A stretch of DNA of 54,907 nt from Lachnospiraceae bacterium (GCA_014804365.1 JAAUZX010000004.1:20926-75832); one strand, 5' to 3'; positions 1-8,765 are shown, counted from the stretch's first letter. Numbers and translations: made by a program. Notes: generated from the letters alone by a model not told the origin.

Positions 1-2
1 CC

Positions 3-401
3 GGTATCGGCTCCATGGATATGCAGATCGGTGCCAACGAAGGACAGCAGTTAAATATCAGGATTCCCAAGATTTCTCTGGACAGACTCGGCATCGAGAG
101 AACAGAGGTGGATACAGATGAGAACAGTGCGAAAGCGATTGATGAGATCAAGGGTGCAATTATATATGTATCCGATGCACGAAGCAGACTGGGAGCTTAC
201 CAGAACCGTCTGGAGCACACGGTAAACAGTCTTGACATCACCAGCGAGAATATGACGAGTTCTTACTCCCGTATTATGGATGTGGATATGGCGGAGGAGA
301 TGACTACTTACACAACAGAGCAGGTAATATCTCAGGCAGCGGTTTCCATGCTCGCGCAGGCTAATGAGAGACCTTCTCAGGTGCTTCAGCTTCTACAATA
401 G
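3..401 (+). CDS. fliC: Flagellin, C-terminal part (5' truncated by window edge)
   Basis: This is the C-terminal ~133 residues of flagellin, the subunit of the flagellar filament, exported by the flagellar type III apparatus. The frame is open from base 3, so the gene starts outside the window. The visible part has the conserved D0/D1 C-terminal signature: a helix with SRLGAYQNRLEHTVNSL, then ENMTSSYSRIMDVDMAEEM, and a final LAQAN plus QVLQLLQ tail. The fliS-like chaperone gene follows 29 bp downstream, the usual partner arrangement. The identification is very secure; which flagellin paralogue it is cannot be said. Confidence 0.95.
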   Translation, partial: GIGSMDMQIGANEGQQLNIRIPKISLDRLGIERTEVDTDENSAKAIDEIKGAIIYVSDARSRLGAYQNRLEHTVNSLDITSENMTSSYSRIMDVDMAEEMTTYTTEQVISQAAVSMLAQANERPSQVLQLLQ

Positions 402-430
402 GAGACCTAGAATATTAAGGAGAGATATAT

Positions 431-907
431 ATGACCAAGGAATTGAAACAGGAGTATACCTTGCGCATTACGCAGGCGAATAAGACCCAGTTGATCACGA
501 TTCTGTATGAAATGGTTTTGCTCTATGTAGATGAGGCGCAGGAAGCGCTTGATGCCGGAGAGAAGATGGAGTATAAGAGTGCGATTCGCAAGATCCGCGG
601 ATGCATAGACGAATTGACGGCATCGCTTAACCTTGATTATGAATTGGCGCATAATCTGCTGCAGCTCTATCTCTATATCAGCAGGGAGCTTGTTAAGGCT
701 TCTACACATTATGAGAGAGAGAACTTAGAGCATGTCCGACTGATTATCGGTGAGCTGCATAAGGCATATCAGGCGATCGAAGATCAGGATACGTCCGGTC
801 CTGTTATGGGCAATACGCAGACCGTCTATGCAGGGCTTACCTATGGCAGGAATACGCTGACAGAGAATATAGCGGATTCCGTCACTAACAGGGGATTCTG
901 CGTGTAG
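431..907 (+). CDS. fliS: FliS-like flagellar export chaperone
   Basis: A 158-residue, mostly helical protein of the FliS family, which binds the C-terminal helices of newly made flagellin and keeps it unfolded for export. Family features are the early ITILYEMVLLYVDEAQEAL helix and the later LYLYISRELVKAST segment. It lies directly after flagellin and starts behind a good ribosome binding site (AAGGAGAG, 7 bp before ATG). The last ~35 residues are polar and look disordered, somewhat longer than short FliS proteins. Confidence is moderately high from both sequence and position. Confidence 0.82.
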   Translation: MTKELKQEYTLRITQANKTQLITILYEMVLLYVDEAQEALDAGEKMEYKSAIRKIRGCIDELTASLNLDYELAHNLLQLYLYISRELVKASTHYERENLEHVRLIIGELHKAYQAIEDQDTSGPVMGNTQTVYAGLTYGRNTLTENIADSVTNRGFCV

Positions 908-931
908 GCGGCAGGTCATAAATATGTGCGT

Positions 932-1222
932 TTATGAGAACAGAGACAGCGCACGGTATATTTCTTGATGGTTTTCTTCGGGCAGCAGATTCATATCTGC
1001 TGCCTGTTCTAACAGATACTTATAACGCTTAAGCGTTGCATTCACTTCATAGATATAACAGTCGATCAGGTCGGGATCGGTTACATTGTCGAAATTCGAA
1101 TAGGCAATTTCCAGCGCATACCTTGTCTGTGCCAATTCTTCACGTATCGTCATTTTCTGACAGTCCACGATGATATCTGCACCTGCCATACCGTTAGCGC
1201 TCTGATGAAAAAACATTTTCAT
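932..1222 (-). CDS. DUF2508 (YaaL-like) small helical protein
   Basis: A 96-residue helical protein resembling DUF2508/YaaL, whose function is unknown. In many Firmicutes this family sits beside bofA, and here bofA lies just across a divergent intergenic region. The core is REELAQTRYALEIAYSNFDN, then DPDLIDCYIYEVNATLKRYKYLL. An upstream in-frame start at 1291 exists, but the ATG at 1222 is preferred because AGAAAGG precedes it on the minus strand and because residues before it come from the intergenic repeat at 1267-1341. The gene converges on fliS with a gap of 24 bp. Confidence 0.7.
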   Translation of the reverse strand: MKMFFHQSANGMAGADIIVDCQKMTIREELAQTRYALEIAYSNFDNVTDPDLIDCYIYEVNATLKRYKYLLEQAADMNLLPEENHQEIYRALSLFS

Positions 1223-1266
1223 ACACCCACCAAACCTTTCTGAATATAGATGTTTCCGGCTCATTT

Positions 1267-1341
1267 CGAGTTTGCGAAGCAAATCTCGCAATCGAGCTTG
1301 CTCGATTTGTTAATGTCCGAAGGAATTTACTTTTGTTTAAG
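1267..1341 (+). repeat. Dispersed structured repeat, copy 1
   Basis: One of four related intergenic elements in the window (others near 15551, 30880 and 48188). Hairpin 1 is CGAGTTTGC-GAA-GCAAATCTCG (1267-1288 region, one bulged T). Hairpin 2 is AATCGAG-cttg-CTCGATT. A short third hairpin TCC-GAA-GGA and the text TTTACTTTTGTTTAAG follow, shared only with the copy near 48188. It lies immediately upstream of the minus-strand DUF2508 gene. No open frame with a ribosome binding site runs through it. Confidence 0.75.
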
Positions 1342-1492
1342 TATAGGTAATATTTGGAAAAATATTCATGTAATATTTGATGGACAGGAAGCATATGTTA
1401 CTAGTGTAAAGACATTTATACTGGTAAATTATGGCTGTAGAATCGGATGAGTACCGGAGACAGACAAGACTGAATAATGAAAGTGAAGGGAT

Positions 1493-1771
1493 ATGGAGAT
1501 GGGAAATGCAGGCGGAGTACTGGCAATTGTGGGTGTATGTCTGATTGTGCTTATTATAGGCGCGATGGGAAGAAAAGTGGAGTGGCTGGTTAATTTTATT
1601 CTGCGGGCGGTCATGGGTACGATCGGAATCTACTGCCTTAATTATCTGTTGGCATCCAGACAGATCGCGGTTGCAGTAGGTATCAATCCGCTTACGATTT
1701 TGACATCCGGAATCCTTGGATTTCCGGGGATTGCCGTACTTTATGGCATTCATTTCTTTAAAATATTGTAG
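1493..1771 (+). CDS. bofA: BofA-family pro-sigma-K processing inhibitor homologue
   Basis: A 92-residue membrane protein with two or three hydrophobic segments, ending in GINPLTILTSGILGFPGIAVLYGI, the conserved BofA C-terminus. In Bacillus BofA restrains SpoIVFB during sporulation; in Clostridia the homologue is widespread and its role is less certain. ATG at 1493 and at 1499 are both possible; the GAAGGG motif is only 2 bp from the first but 8 bp from the second, so the second may be the true start. Its presence hints at a spore former, not proof. Confidence 0.85.
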   Translation: MEMGNAGGVLAIVGVCLIVLIIGAMGRKVEWLVNFILRAVMGTIGIYCLNYLLASRQIAVAVGINPLTILTSGILGFPGIAVLYGIHFFKIL

Positions 1772-1807
1772 ACTTTTCACAAAAATTTTTTTTCTGCAAA
1801 ATGGGTC

Positions 1808-1836
1808 TGGACAGGATACTGTTTTGTGTTTATAAT
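1808..1836 (+). promoter_or_regulatory. Sigma-A type promoter of the tad operon
   Basis: TGGACA at 1808-1813 (five of six consensus bases), a 17-bp spacer, and a perfect TATAAT at 1831-1836. It lies after bofA and about 118 bp before the first tad gene, so it probably drives the operon. Transcription would start near 1843. Confidence 0.6.
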
Positions 1837-1875
1837 TCATTTTACAACTCAAGAAATTCTATGTACTACTTATCT

Positions 1876-1904
1876 TGCCGGTACGGCATCGGGAGTTTCA
1901 TCCC
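1876..1904 (+). promoter_or_regulatory. Two adjacent hairpins in the tad leader
   Basis: TGCCG-GTA-CGGCA at 1876-1888 and GGGA-GTTTCA-TCCC at 1891-1904 lie between the promoter and the first tad gene. There is no T-tract after them, so they are not terminators. I do not recognise a riboswitch class. The 182 bp from bofA to the operon hold nothing else that I can see besides the promoter. Confidence 0.3.
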
Positions 1905-1953
1905 ACTATGATTTCATTGAGTCACATTTATTTTATTCTATGGAGGTGATCTT

Positions 1954-2481
1954 ATTGGACTGAGTTACTATCAATCTCTGTTGCTTCTTTTGCTGTTTCT
2001 TGCAGCGATAGCAGATCTTAAGACAGATCGTATCCCTAACGGCTTTATTATACTCGGAACCGTGATCGGGATATTGGGCGGATTACGGTATCATACCGAT
2101 TTACTGCAGCCTGTCTTCTCTATGCTTCTTGCATTTCTGCTTATGTACCCACTGTTTAAGATCGGTGCGCTCGGTGCCGGTGATGTGAAAGTGTTTATGA
2201 TGATCGGCAGTTTCATGAATAAGAAAGAACTTTTCGCGGTTATGGTATCGACATTCATAATCGGGGCGGTATTTTCTTTGATCAAGCTGCTTACGGAGCA
2301 TAACGGAAGAGAAAGAATAGAATATTTTCTGTCTTATATATCGGAAGTGGCAAGGACAGGGCACTGGAAAATATACGGAGAGCATATGTTACAGGATTAT
2401 CAGTTGTACCGCAAGAACAAGATACACTTTACGGTTCCGATTTTGTTCGGCGTGGTGATGAAATTAGGAGGAGTAATTTGA
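1954..2481 (+). CDS. A24 prepilin peptidase (TadV/CpaA type)
   Basis: A polytopic aspartyl protease that cleaves the leader of Flp-type prepilins at the inner face of the membrane. The first catalytic Asp sits in AAIADLKTDRIPNGF and the second in the GxGD motif GALGAGDVKVFMMIG. The start is unusual: the only conventional start, TTG at 1981, lacks a ribosome binding site and falls inside the first membrane segment. A strong GGAGGTGAT (1942-1950) points instead to ATT at 1954 or CTG at 1960, giving 175 or 173 residues. The TGA stop overlaps the TTG start of the next gene, so translation is probably coupled. Confidence 0.88.
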   Translation: MGLSYYQSLLLLLLFLAAIADLKTDRIPNGFIILGTVIGILGGLRYHTDLLQPVFSMLLAFLLMYPLFKIGALGAGDVKVFMMIGSFMNKKELFAVMVSTFIIGAVFSLIKLLTEHNGRERIEYFLSYISEVARTGHWKIYGEHMLQDYQLYRKNKIHFTVPILFGVVMKLGGVI

Positions 2482-3560
2482 AGCGAAAGGTTTTTGCAAT
2501 ATGCGATACGGAGGAAGCTTATGCACTCAGGCTTTCGGAGTACATACTGGACAAGATCAGACTCCCGTATACGCTGCATTTATTTACGAAAGTGGAGGAA
2601 CTGCAGAAGTTTGCAGGACAGGAAGAGATTGCGGTGTTAGTTATTGCCGAAAGCGCCCTGAAACTGTTACGGGAGGAATATGTGAGAAGGCAGATAGCCC
2701 GGATGTTTGTGCTGCGTGAAGACGAGATGCCAGAGGATGTGGAAACGGACCATGGGTTACAGGATAACACATCCGTCGGTGTGGAAATAAATCGTGCCGT
2801 TGCCGAAAACAAGCTGCAATATATCAGTAAATTCCAGAGCCCGGAGAATATCGTAGCCATACTCACCGAATCAATCACCGATCTCTCAGATTGGAAGCTC
2901 AGAGCGGCAACAGAAGACACAGAGGTGAAGTTGATCGGTATCTATTCCCCCGTCAAGAGATGTCTGCAGACATCTTTTGCACTCACGATGGGGCAGATTT
3001 TAGCGAAGGAGCACAGGGTTTTATATTTCAACTTCGAGAATTATTCGGGATTCGGCCAGATGCTGAAACGGGACTTTGCCATGGACATGATGGATCTTAT
3101 GTATTACTTCCGGTGCGACCGGAAGAAGATGGCGCTGCGACTGCCCGCGGTCACGCAGAACATGAACGGGTTAGATTATATACCGCCGATGCAGTCCTAT
3201 GCGGGACGGCGGGAAGTGACGGGAGAAGAGTGGTTGGAACTTTGCAGATGCATTGCCGGGATAGGTCAGTATGAGTATATTATTTTGGATTTGGACGATT
3301 GTATGGACGGATTATTCGATCTGCTGCGCAGCTGTTATAAGATATACACCATCACGAAGGAGGACAGTTTTGCGGTGGCTAAGATCAATCAGTATGAACA
3401 GATTCTGCATTTTAACGAGATGGAAGAGATCGTGGAGAAAACCGTGAAATGCCGGTTTCCGGTTTTCAGGGATATTACCGTAGATCTGAATCTGATGACT
3501 CATGGGGAACTGGCAGGATATGTAAAAGCAATTGTAAGAGAGGATCTATATGGAAAGTAA
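2478..3560 (+). CDS. TadZ/CpaE-like protein with degenerate P-loop
   Basis: A 360-residue protein in the TadZ position of the operon. Residues 1-130 look like a receiver-like domain; residues ~150-355 look like a MinD/ParA-type domain. TadZ marks the polar or midcell site of pilus assembly. The expected deviant Walker A reads YSPVKRCLQTSFAL, so the usual Gly-Lys before Thr-Ser is Leu-Gln. The Walker B-like strand YEYIILDLDD is present. Nucleotide binding may be lost. It starts with TTG overlapping the previous stop and ends inside the next gene by 11 bp. Confidence 0.75.
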   Translation: MKRKVFAICDTEEAYALRLSEYILDKIRLPYTLHLFTKVEELQKFAGQEEIAVLVIAESALKLLREEYVRRQIARMFVLREDEMPEDVETDHGLQDNTSVGVEINRAVAENKLQYISKFQSPENIVAILTESITDLSDWKLRAATEDTEVKLIGIYSPVKRCLQTSFALTMGQILAKEHRVLYFNFENYSGFGQMLKRDFAMDMMDLMYYFRCDRKKMALRLPAVTQNMNGLDYIPPMQSYAGRREVTGEEWLELCRCIAGIGQYEYIILDLDDCMDGLFDLLRSCYKIYTITKEDSFAVAKINQYEQILHFNEMEEIVEKTVKCRFPVFRDITVDLNLMTHGELAGYVKAIVREDLYGK

Positions 3561-4770
3561 GGAAGAGCGCAAGAGGAAACTGAAGGAAAAGCTGGCAGAG
3601 AGCATTGACTATTCCATGGAAAGCTCGGATGAGGAGATACAGCGGCTCATCGACGAGATGTTGATCAGAGAAAGCAGAGAAACGCCCATGACGCTGACGG
3701 AACGCAGACAGCTTCGCAGGGAACTGTTCCATGCAATTCGAAAACTGGATGTGCTGCAGGAATTGGTTGATGATACGCATATTACGGAAATTATGATTAA
3801 CGGGCCCGATTGTATTTTCATAGAGCGGGACGGGCATCTGTACAGGAGTGAGCTGCGGTTTGAGAGCCGGGAAAAATTACAGAATGTCATACAGCAGATC
3901 GTGGCGGCCTGCAACAGGGTGGTGAACGAAGCTTCTCCCATTGTGGATGCCAGGTTGCAGGGCGGTGCACGTGTCAATGTGGTTCTCGATCCGGTAGCCT
4001 TAAACGGGCCGATTGTAACGATCAGGCGATTTCCGGATCAACCGATTATGATGGAAGATCTGATCGCTTATGGGTCCGTCAGTGCGGAAGTATGTGAGTG
4101 GCTCCGTAAGTTAGTGCGGGCGAAGTACAACATCTTTATCAGCGGTGGTACGGGTTCCGGCAAGACCACGTTTTTAAATGCATTGTCCTACTATATTCCG
4201 GCGCAGGAGAGAATTATCACGATTGAGGATAGCGCGGAGCTGCAGATCAGGAGTATTCCGAATCTGGTGCGCATGGAAACGCGCAACGCCAATGTGGAGG
4301 GCTGCAGGGAGATCACTATCAGAGATCTGATCAGGACATCGCTTCGGATGCGTCCTGATCGCATTATCGTGGGAGAAGTCAGAGGCGGGGAAGCTTTTGA
4401 TATGATGCAGTGTTTAAATACAGGGCACGACGGTTCCATGTCCACAGGACATGCTAATAGCTCCGGAGATATGTTGAGCCGGCTGGAAAACATGATATTA
4501 ATGGGCATGGATATTCCGCTTACGGCGATTAGGCAGCAGATCGCTTCCGGTATTGATATTATTATTCATCTGGGGCGGTTAAGGGACGGTTCGAGAAAGG
4601 TGCTGGAAATCGTGGAGGTCTTAGGTTATGAGGCGGATAAGATCGCCCTGAAGCCGTTGTATCAGTTTGCAGAGACGGGGACGGATGAGGAGGGCAGAGT
4701 ATGCGGAAATCTGCAGAAGAAGGGAGAGTTGTCTTATGTCGAAAAATTACAGTATGCCGGATTATGGTGA
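3550..4770 (+). CDS. cpaF: CpaF/TadA secretion ATPase
   Basis: A 406-residue hexameric ATPase of the type II/IV secretion family that powers Flp pilus assembly from the cytoplasmic face. Walker A is SGGTGSGKTTFLNAL near residue 200, followed by the Asp-box ITIEDSAELQI, Walker B RIIVGEVRGGEAFDM, and the His-box TGHDGSMSTGHANS. Length and motifs fit intact CpaF. It overlaps tadZ upstream and tadB downstream, so the operon is tightly coupled. Confidence 0.97.
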   Translation: MESKEERKRKLKEKLAESIDYSMESSDEEIQRLIDEMLIRESRETPMTLTERRQLRRELFHAIRKLDVLQELVDDTHITEIMINGPDCIFIERDGHLYRSELRFESREKLQNVIQQIVAACNRVVNEASPIVDARLQGGARVNVVLDPVALNGPIVTIRRFPDQPIMMEDLIAYGSVSAEVCEWLRKLVRAKYNIFISGGTGSGKTTFLNALSYYIPAQERIITIEDSAELQIRSIPNLVRMETRNANVEGCREITIRDLIRTSLRMRPDRIIVGEVRGGEAFDMMQCLNTGHDGSMSTGHANSSGDMLSRLENMILMGMDIPLTAIRQQIASGIDIIIHLGRLRDGSRKVLEIVEVLGYEADKIALKPLYQFAETGTDEEGRVCGNLQKKGELSYVEKLQYAGLW

Positions 4771-5494
4771 ATACCGGCTTCGTCCGAAGGAATGGCTTCT
4801 GTACATTTCGGAAGGCATGCTGCTCATCGGTATGGTGGGATATTTCTTCTACCGGTCATGGATCGCATGTTTGTGTCTTGCGCCAATTCTGTTTCTTTTT
4901 CTGAAAGAGAAGAAAAAGGATCTGGCCGGAAAGCGGAAGCAGGAGCTGGGTATAGAGTTTAAGGACATGATTCTTGCCGTTTCGGCCAATCAGAAGGCAG
5001 GATATTCGATTGAAAACGCTTTTCGGGAATCTTACAGGGATATGGAGATGCTCTATGGGGCGGAGGCGGTTATCTGTCTGGAGATGAGATATGTTATTGC
5101 CGGACTGGATAATAATGTAGTGCTGGAGAAGCTCATATATAATCTCGGACAGCGCAGTAATCTGCCGGATATTATACAGTTTGCGGATGTTTTCTACATT
5201 GCGAAGCGAAGCGGCGGCAATATGACGGATATTCTGGCCAAGACGGCAGCAGTGATCGAGCAGAAGACGGAGACGGACAAGGAGATTCAGGTGATGATCA
5301 GTGCAAGGAAAATGGAACAGAAAATCATGAATATGGTTCCGTTCCTGATTATCTTCTATGTGAGCAGCACTTCCAGAGGATTCTTTGACGTGCTGTATCA
5401 TAATGTGATCGGCATCATGATCATGACCGTGTGTCTGGGATTCTACATGGCAGCGTATTTGTTATCCAGGCGAATCGTGGAGATCGAAGTGTAA
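4736..5494 (+). CDS. tadB: TadB-like type II secretion F domain membrane protein
   Basis: A 253-residue inner-membrane platform protein. Two membrane segments lie near the N-terminus (LLYISEGMLLIGMVGYFFY and the following stretch). The F domain has FKDMILAVSANQKAGYSIENAF, then FADVFYIAKRSGGNMTDIL, and two C-terminal membrane segments. The chosen ATG at 4736 is preceded by AGGGAG and overlaps the end of cpaF by 35 bp; a longer frame from 4667 lies wholly inside cpaF. It partners with the next gene to form the base of the pilus. Confidence 0.9.
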   Translation: MSKNYSMPDYGEYRLRPKEWLLYISEGMLLIGMVGYFFYRSWIACLCLAPILFLFLKEKKKDLAGKRKQELGIEFKDMILAVSANQKAGYSIENAFRESYRDMEMLYGAEAVICLEMRYVIAGLDNNVVLEKLIYNLGQRSNLPDIIQFADVFYIAKRSGGNMTDILAKTAAVIEQKTETDKEIQVMISARKMEQKIMNMVPFLIIFYVSSTSRGFFDVLYHNVIGIMIMTVCLGFYMAAYLLSRRIVEIEV

Positions 5495-5513
5495 GAAAGG
5501 AGTTGGCCTAAGA

Positions 5514-6968
5514 ATGATTTATATATACACAGCAGTATTGACGGTATATGTGCTGCTCTATATTGTGTCGTGGCGGGAGGAATGCAGGGGTCCGTTTCGC
5601 AGGATGGCTTCTTATCTTTTGCGCAGACAGGAGAATTCGTCAGGAAAGGCAGGTGCAAAGCGCGGCTGGAGGAAAGATATATCCAGACGGCAGTTGGGAG
5701 ACAAACTGAAGGCATTACAGCCGGACAAGGCGGTGCAGATACAGGTCAGGGAATATTATCTGTCCCAATACAGTGTGATACTCACGGTGATTTTCGCGGG
5801 CGTGTCAGTCTGTACGGCAGTATGGTTAAGTGCGCGTAGCAGCTCGCTTCTGGTGGACGGCAGCTATATATGGCGGAATTCTTACGGAGAGGGAGACATA
5901 CCCGTGGAACTGGCGGCGCAGATTATGGATGGGGAGGAAGAAATATTCCGGTATACCGTGGAGGAGCGCAAGTATACACAGCAAGAGGCAGAGACGTTGT
6001 ATCAAAAAATGGCAGAGGCCATACCGGAGGCAATTCGCGGGCAGAATGAAAGCCTGGAAGATGTGCGGTACGATCTGGATCTGGTAACACGGATTGACGG
6101 ATATCCCTTCGAAATATCCTGGGAGAGCGATAGTTATGCACTCGTAAATACGGATGGTACGATCGATAATACCGAGCTGGAAAAAGGGGAGATTGTCACA
6201 TTGACGGCGCATGTCCGGTATGAGGAATGGAACTGGGATGAACAGATTCATGTGCAGATAAATCCTATCGTCTATACCCAGAAAGAACTTGTGCGCAGGC
6301 AGATTGAGGAACTGCTGCATATGCAGGAGCAGCGCACCGGGAGCACGGAGGCTATGATCCTGCCGGACAGTGTGGAGTCTAAGCCTATCATATGGAGAGA
6401 AATCGTAGAGGACGGCAGCGGATATCTTATGTGCCTGATTCTGATCGCTGCCGGAGTCTTGTACTGGGGGCGTGGCAGGGAGCTGGACCGACAGTTGGAA
6501 AAACGAAAGCGGGAACTTACGCTGGACTATCCGGAGATTGTCAACAAATTGGCGCTCTATATGGGTGCGGGAATGACGATCAGGAACGCGTTCACCAAGA
6601 TGGGGGAGGACTATAGGAAGCAGCAGAAGGAAAGGAGGCGATATGTCTATGAAGAAATACTGATAACATGCCATGAGCTGCAAAGCGGCAGATCAGAGAG
6701 GGAAGCCTACGACCATTTCGGCAGGAGATGTCAGGTTCAGGCGTATATGAAGCTAAGTACGCTGCTATCGCAGAATATCAGGAAGGGAAGCAATGATCTG
6801 CTGGATATGCTGCGGCAGGAGGCGGATAATGCTTTCACCGAGAGAAAGGCACTGGCAAAAAAGCTGGGTGAGGAAGCGGGTACAAAGTTATTGCTTCCGA
6901 TGATGATGATGCTGTGCATTGTCATGGTAGTCATCATGATACCGGCATATTTTTCCTTTATGATGTGA
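5514..6968 (+). CDS. tadC: TadC-like platform protein with large extracytoplasmic insertion
   Basis: A 484-residue protein with the F domain at the C-terminus (DYPEIVNKLALYMGAGMTIRNAF, residues ~340-480) and hydrophobic segments at residues 1-20, ~85-105 and ~305-320. Between the second and third segments is a ~200-residue soluble region. It includes ELAAQIMDGEEEIFRY, a helical part, and a beta-rich part around YPFEISWESDS with LTAHVRYEEW. Typical TadC proteins are about 300 residues and lack this. The predicted topology puts the insertion outside the membrane, where it could contact pseudopilins. A weak AAGGAG lies 11 bp before the ATG. Confidence 0.85.
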   Translation: MIYIYTAVLTVYVLLYIVSWREECRGPFRRMASYLLRRQENSSGKAGAKRGWRKDISRRQLGDKLKALQPDKAVQIQVREYYLSQYSVILTVIFAGVSVCTAVWLSARSSSLLVDGSYIWRNSYGEGDIPVELAAQIMDGEEEIFRYTVEERKYTQQEAETLYQKMAEAIPEAIRGQNESLEDVRYDLDLVTRIDGYPFEISWESDSYALVNTDGTIDNTELEKGEIVTLTAHVRYEEWNWDEQIHVQINPIVYTQKELVRRQIEELLHMQEQRTGSTEAMILPDSVESKPIIWREIVEDGSGYLMCLILIAAGVLYWGRGRELDRQLEKRKRELTLDYPEIVNKLALYMGAGMTIRNAFTKMGEDYRKQQKERRRYVYEEILITCHELQSGRSEREAYDHFGRRCQVQAYMKLSTLLSQNIRKGSNDLLDMLRQEADNAFTERKALAKKLGEEAGTKLLLPMMMMLCIVMVVIMIPAYFSFMM

Positions 6969-7085
6969 CGAAAACCGGCAAAAGGCAAAAGAAAATTATA
7001 CAAACCATTAACATGACAATCAGAGAAGTGAAGTTGGGCACAGTGCGGAAGTCTCAACGTAAAACGCTTCGGAACGGAGGAAAAG

Positions 7086-7316
7086 ATGAACAGAATAAGA
7101 AGATCAAGAAGAGACAAAAAAACAGGTATGGAGACAGGAAGACTGAAAGGATTGCGGGCATTCCTTAAGGAAGAGGAGGGAATGGGAACGGTAGAGATCA
7201 TACTGATCATCGTGGTACTGATCGGACTTGTCATTATCTTTAAGACACAGCTTCGCACCTTGGTGGAGACGGTCTTTGAGAAGATTACCAAAGACAGCAA
7301 TACGGTAATGTCATGA
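7086..7316 (+). CDS. Flp1-like major prepilin
   Basis: A 76-residue prepilin with a long basic leader, a class III-like cleavage site and a hydrophobic helix. The site reads EEEG|MGTVE, so cleavage after Gly32 leaves Met33 at +1 and Glu37 at +5, as prepilin peptidases require. The helix TVEIILIIVVLIGLVIIF packs into the filament core. The mature protein would be about 44 residues, typical for Flp pilins. AACGGAGG precedes the start closely, and the stop overlaps the next start (ATGTCATGAG). Confidence 0.9.
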   Translation: MNRIRRSRRDKKTGMETGRLKGLRAFLKEEEGMGTVEIILIIVVLIGLVIIFKTQLRTLVETVFEKITKDSNTVMS

Positions 7317-8746
7317 GGAAAGGGTATATCACCGTATTTCTTGCATTATCCCTTACATTGATTCTGTCCCTTGTATTCACGGTAATAGAAGGGGCACGAA
7401 TCAGTGCCATACGCATGAAGTTTGAATGTGTCACGGATATCGGCATGAATTCGATCCTCGCGGAATACCACAGAGAGCTTCTGGAGCAGTATGATCTGCT
7501 GTTTGTGGATATGTCGTACGGAGGAAGCCGGGCAGACATCGGGAATACGGAAGCGCATTTGAAGAATTACATACAGAGGAATCTGCAGCCGGAGAGCGGT
7601 GGAAATTATGGCGGCGTCAGAGATTTCCTTGCTATGGAAGCGGGTAAGACAGATATCGAGAAATATTCTATCGCTTCTGATGAGCAGGGGCGTGTACTCA
7701 AACGCCAGATCACGGATTATATGGCGGATTATCCGCTTGGGGCTCTTCTTGACCAAATAAATCTGGGCGTGTCACATGTGGAGCAGTACGGTTTGGAGAC
7801 GAAAGATCCCGAAGGAGAGCGGAGTAAATATGAAGCGCAAATTCAGGAAATCGGACTGCCGCAGCAGGAGGTGGAGGAAGGGGTCTATGAAGAGGTGCCG
7901 CTAAATAATCCGGCGGATGTGGCCAATTCTACAAGAAGCAGCGGAGTGCTGAATCTGGTATTAGAGGATTCGTCGCAGGTATCTGCAGTTAAAGGATCCT
8001 TAGATGATTACATATCTCATCGCCCGCTTATGCAGGGAACAGGTATGTGTGCGGATGCGGCCGCCGTGTCCGGCGAGCCGAATGAGCTTGTGTTCGAGGC
8101 ATATCTGTTTGAGAAATGCGGGTATTACGGACAGGAATTAGACAAGTCCTTGATGAAATATCAGATCGAGTATATTTTGGCAGGCAAGGACACGGACTGG
8201 CAGAATCTGGAGTATGTGGCAAAAAGACTGCTCAGATGGAGGGAAGTAGCGAATTTTTTATATCTTCTGACAGATGCAGCGAAGATTGCCGCGGCGGAAG
8301 CACTGGCATTGTCACTGACGGCAGTATGTATGTGCCCTGAACTGGCCGAGCCCGTGAAATATACGATCCTGCTTGCATGGGCGTATGTGGAGAGTCTGCA
8401 GGACGTAAAGACACTGCTTGCGGGCGGCAGGGTGCCGATCGTTAAGACGGCATCGGATTGGAAAACGGGGATTGATAGTCTGACTGATGTCAGGGGAAGC
8501 CTGACACAGGAGAGCGGGGGCAGGGGACTTAACTACAAGGAATATCTGCAGATCATGCTTTTCCTCGAAAATCAAGAAAAGAGGACTTTTCGAGCCATGG
8601 ATATTATGGAGATGGATATCCGCAGGACAGCGGGTAACGCGGGATTTCGGCTGGATGCCTGCTTCGATACTTATCAGGCGGATATGTCTGTGTCAAGCCG
8701 GTTCGGTTATTCCTATGAGATGACCAGATGCTATGGATTCTATTAG
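7313..8746 (+). CDS. DUF5702 protein, pilin-like N-terminus
   Basis: A 477-residue protein with one N-terminal membrane segment and a large outer domain, matching DUF5702 proteins found in Lachnospiraceae tad operons. The start MRKGYITVFLALSLTLIL resembles a pseudopilin leader with a Gly before the helix, but +5 is Phe rather than Glu. The conserved EYHRELLEQYDLLFVDMSYGG follows the helix. Function is unknown; position suggests a minor pilus component. It overlaps the Flp1-like gene by 4 bp. Confidence 0.85.
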   Translation: MRKGYITVFLALSLTLILSLVFTVIEGARISAIRMKFECVTDIGMNSILAEYHRELLEQYDLLFVDMSYGGSRADIGNTEAHLKNYIQRNLQPESGGNYGGVRDFLAMEAGKTDIEKYSIASDEQGRVLKRQITDYMADYPLGALLDQINLGVSHVEQYGLETKDPEGERSKYEAQIQEIGLPQQEVEEGVYEEVPLNNPADVANSTRSSGVLNLVLEDSSQVSAVKGSLDDYISHRPLMQGTGMCADAAAVSGEPNELVFEAYLFEKCGYYGQELDKSLMKYQIEYILAGKDTDWQNLEYVAKRLLRWREVANFLYLLTDAAKIAAAEALALSLTAVCMCPELAEPVKYTILLAWAYVESLQDVKTLLAGGRVPIVKTASDWKTGIDSLTDVRGSLTQESGGRGLNYKEYLQIMLFLENQEKRTFRAMDIMEMDIRRTAGNAGFRLDACFDTYQADMSVSSRFGYSYEMTRCYGFY

Positions 8747-8765
8747 AGGCGGGAGGTGATAAAAG

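Noticed and set aside
1876..1904. Known riboswitch in the tad leader
   Set aside because: The two short hairpins do not match c-di-GMP or other riboswitch cores that I can recognise.
5826..6683. 285-residue open frame on the minus strand
   Set aside because: Antisense to tadC, without a start signal; the plus-strand gene is clear.
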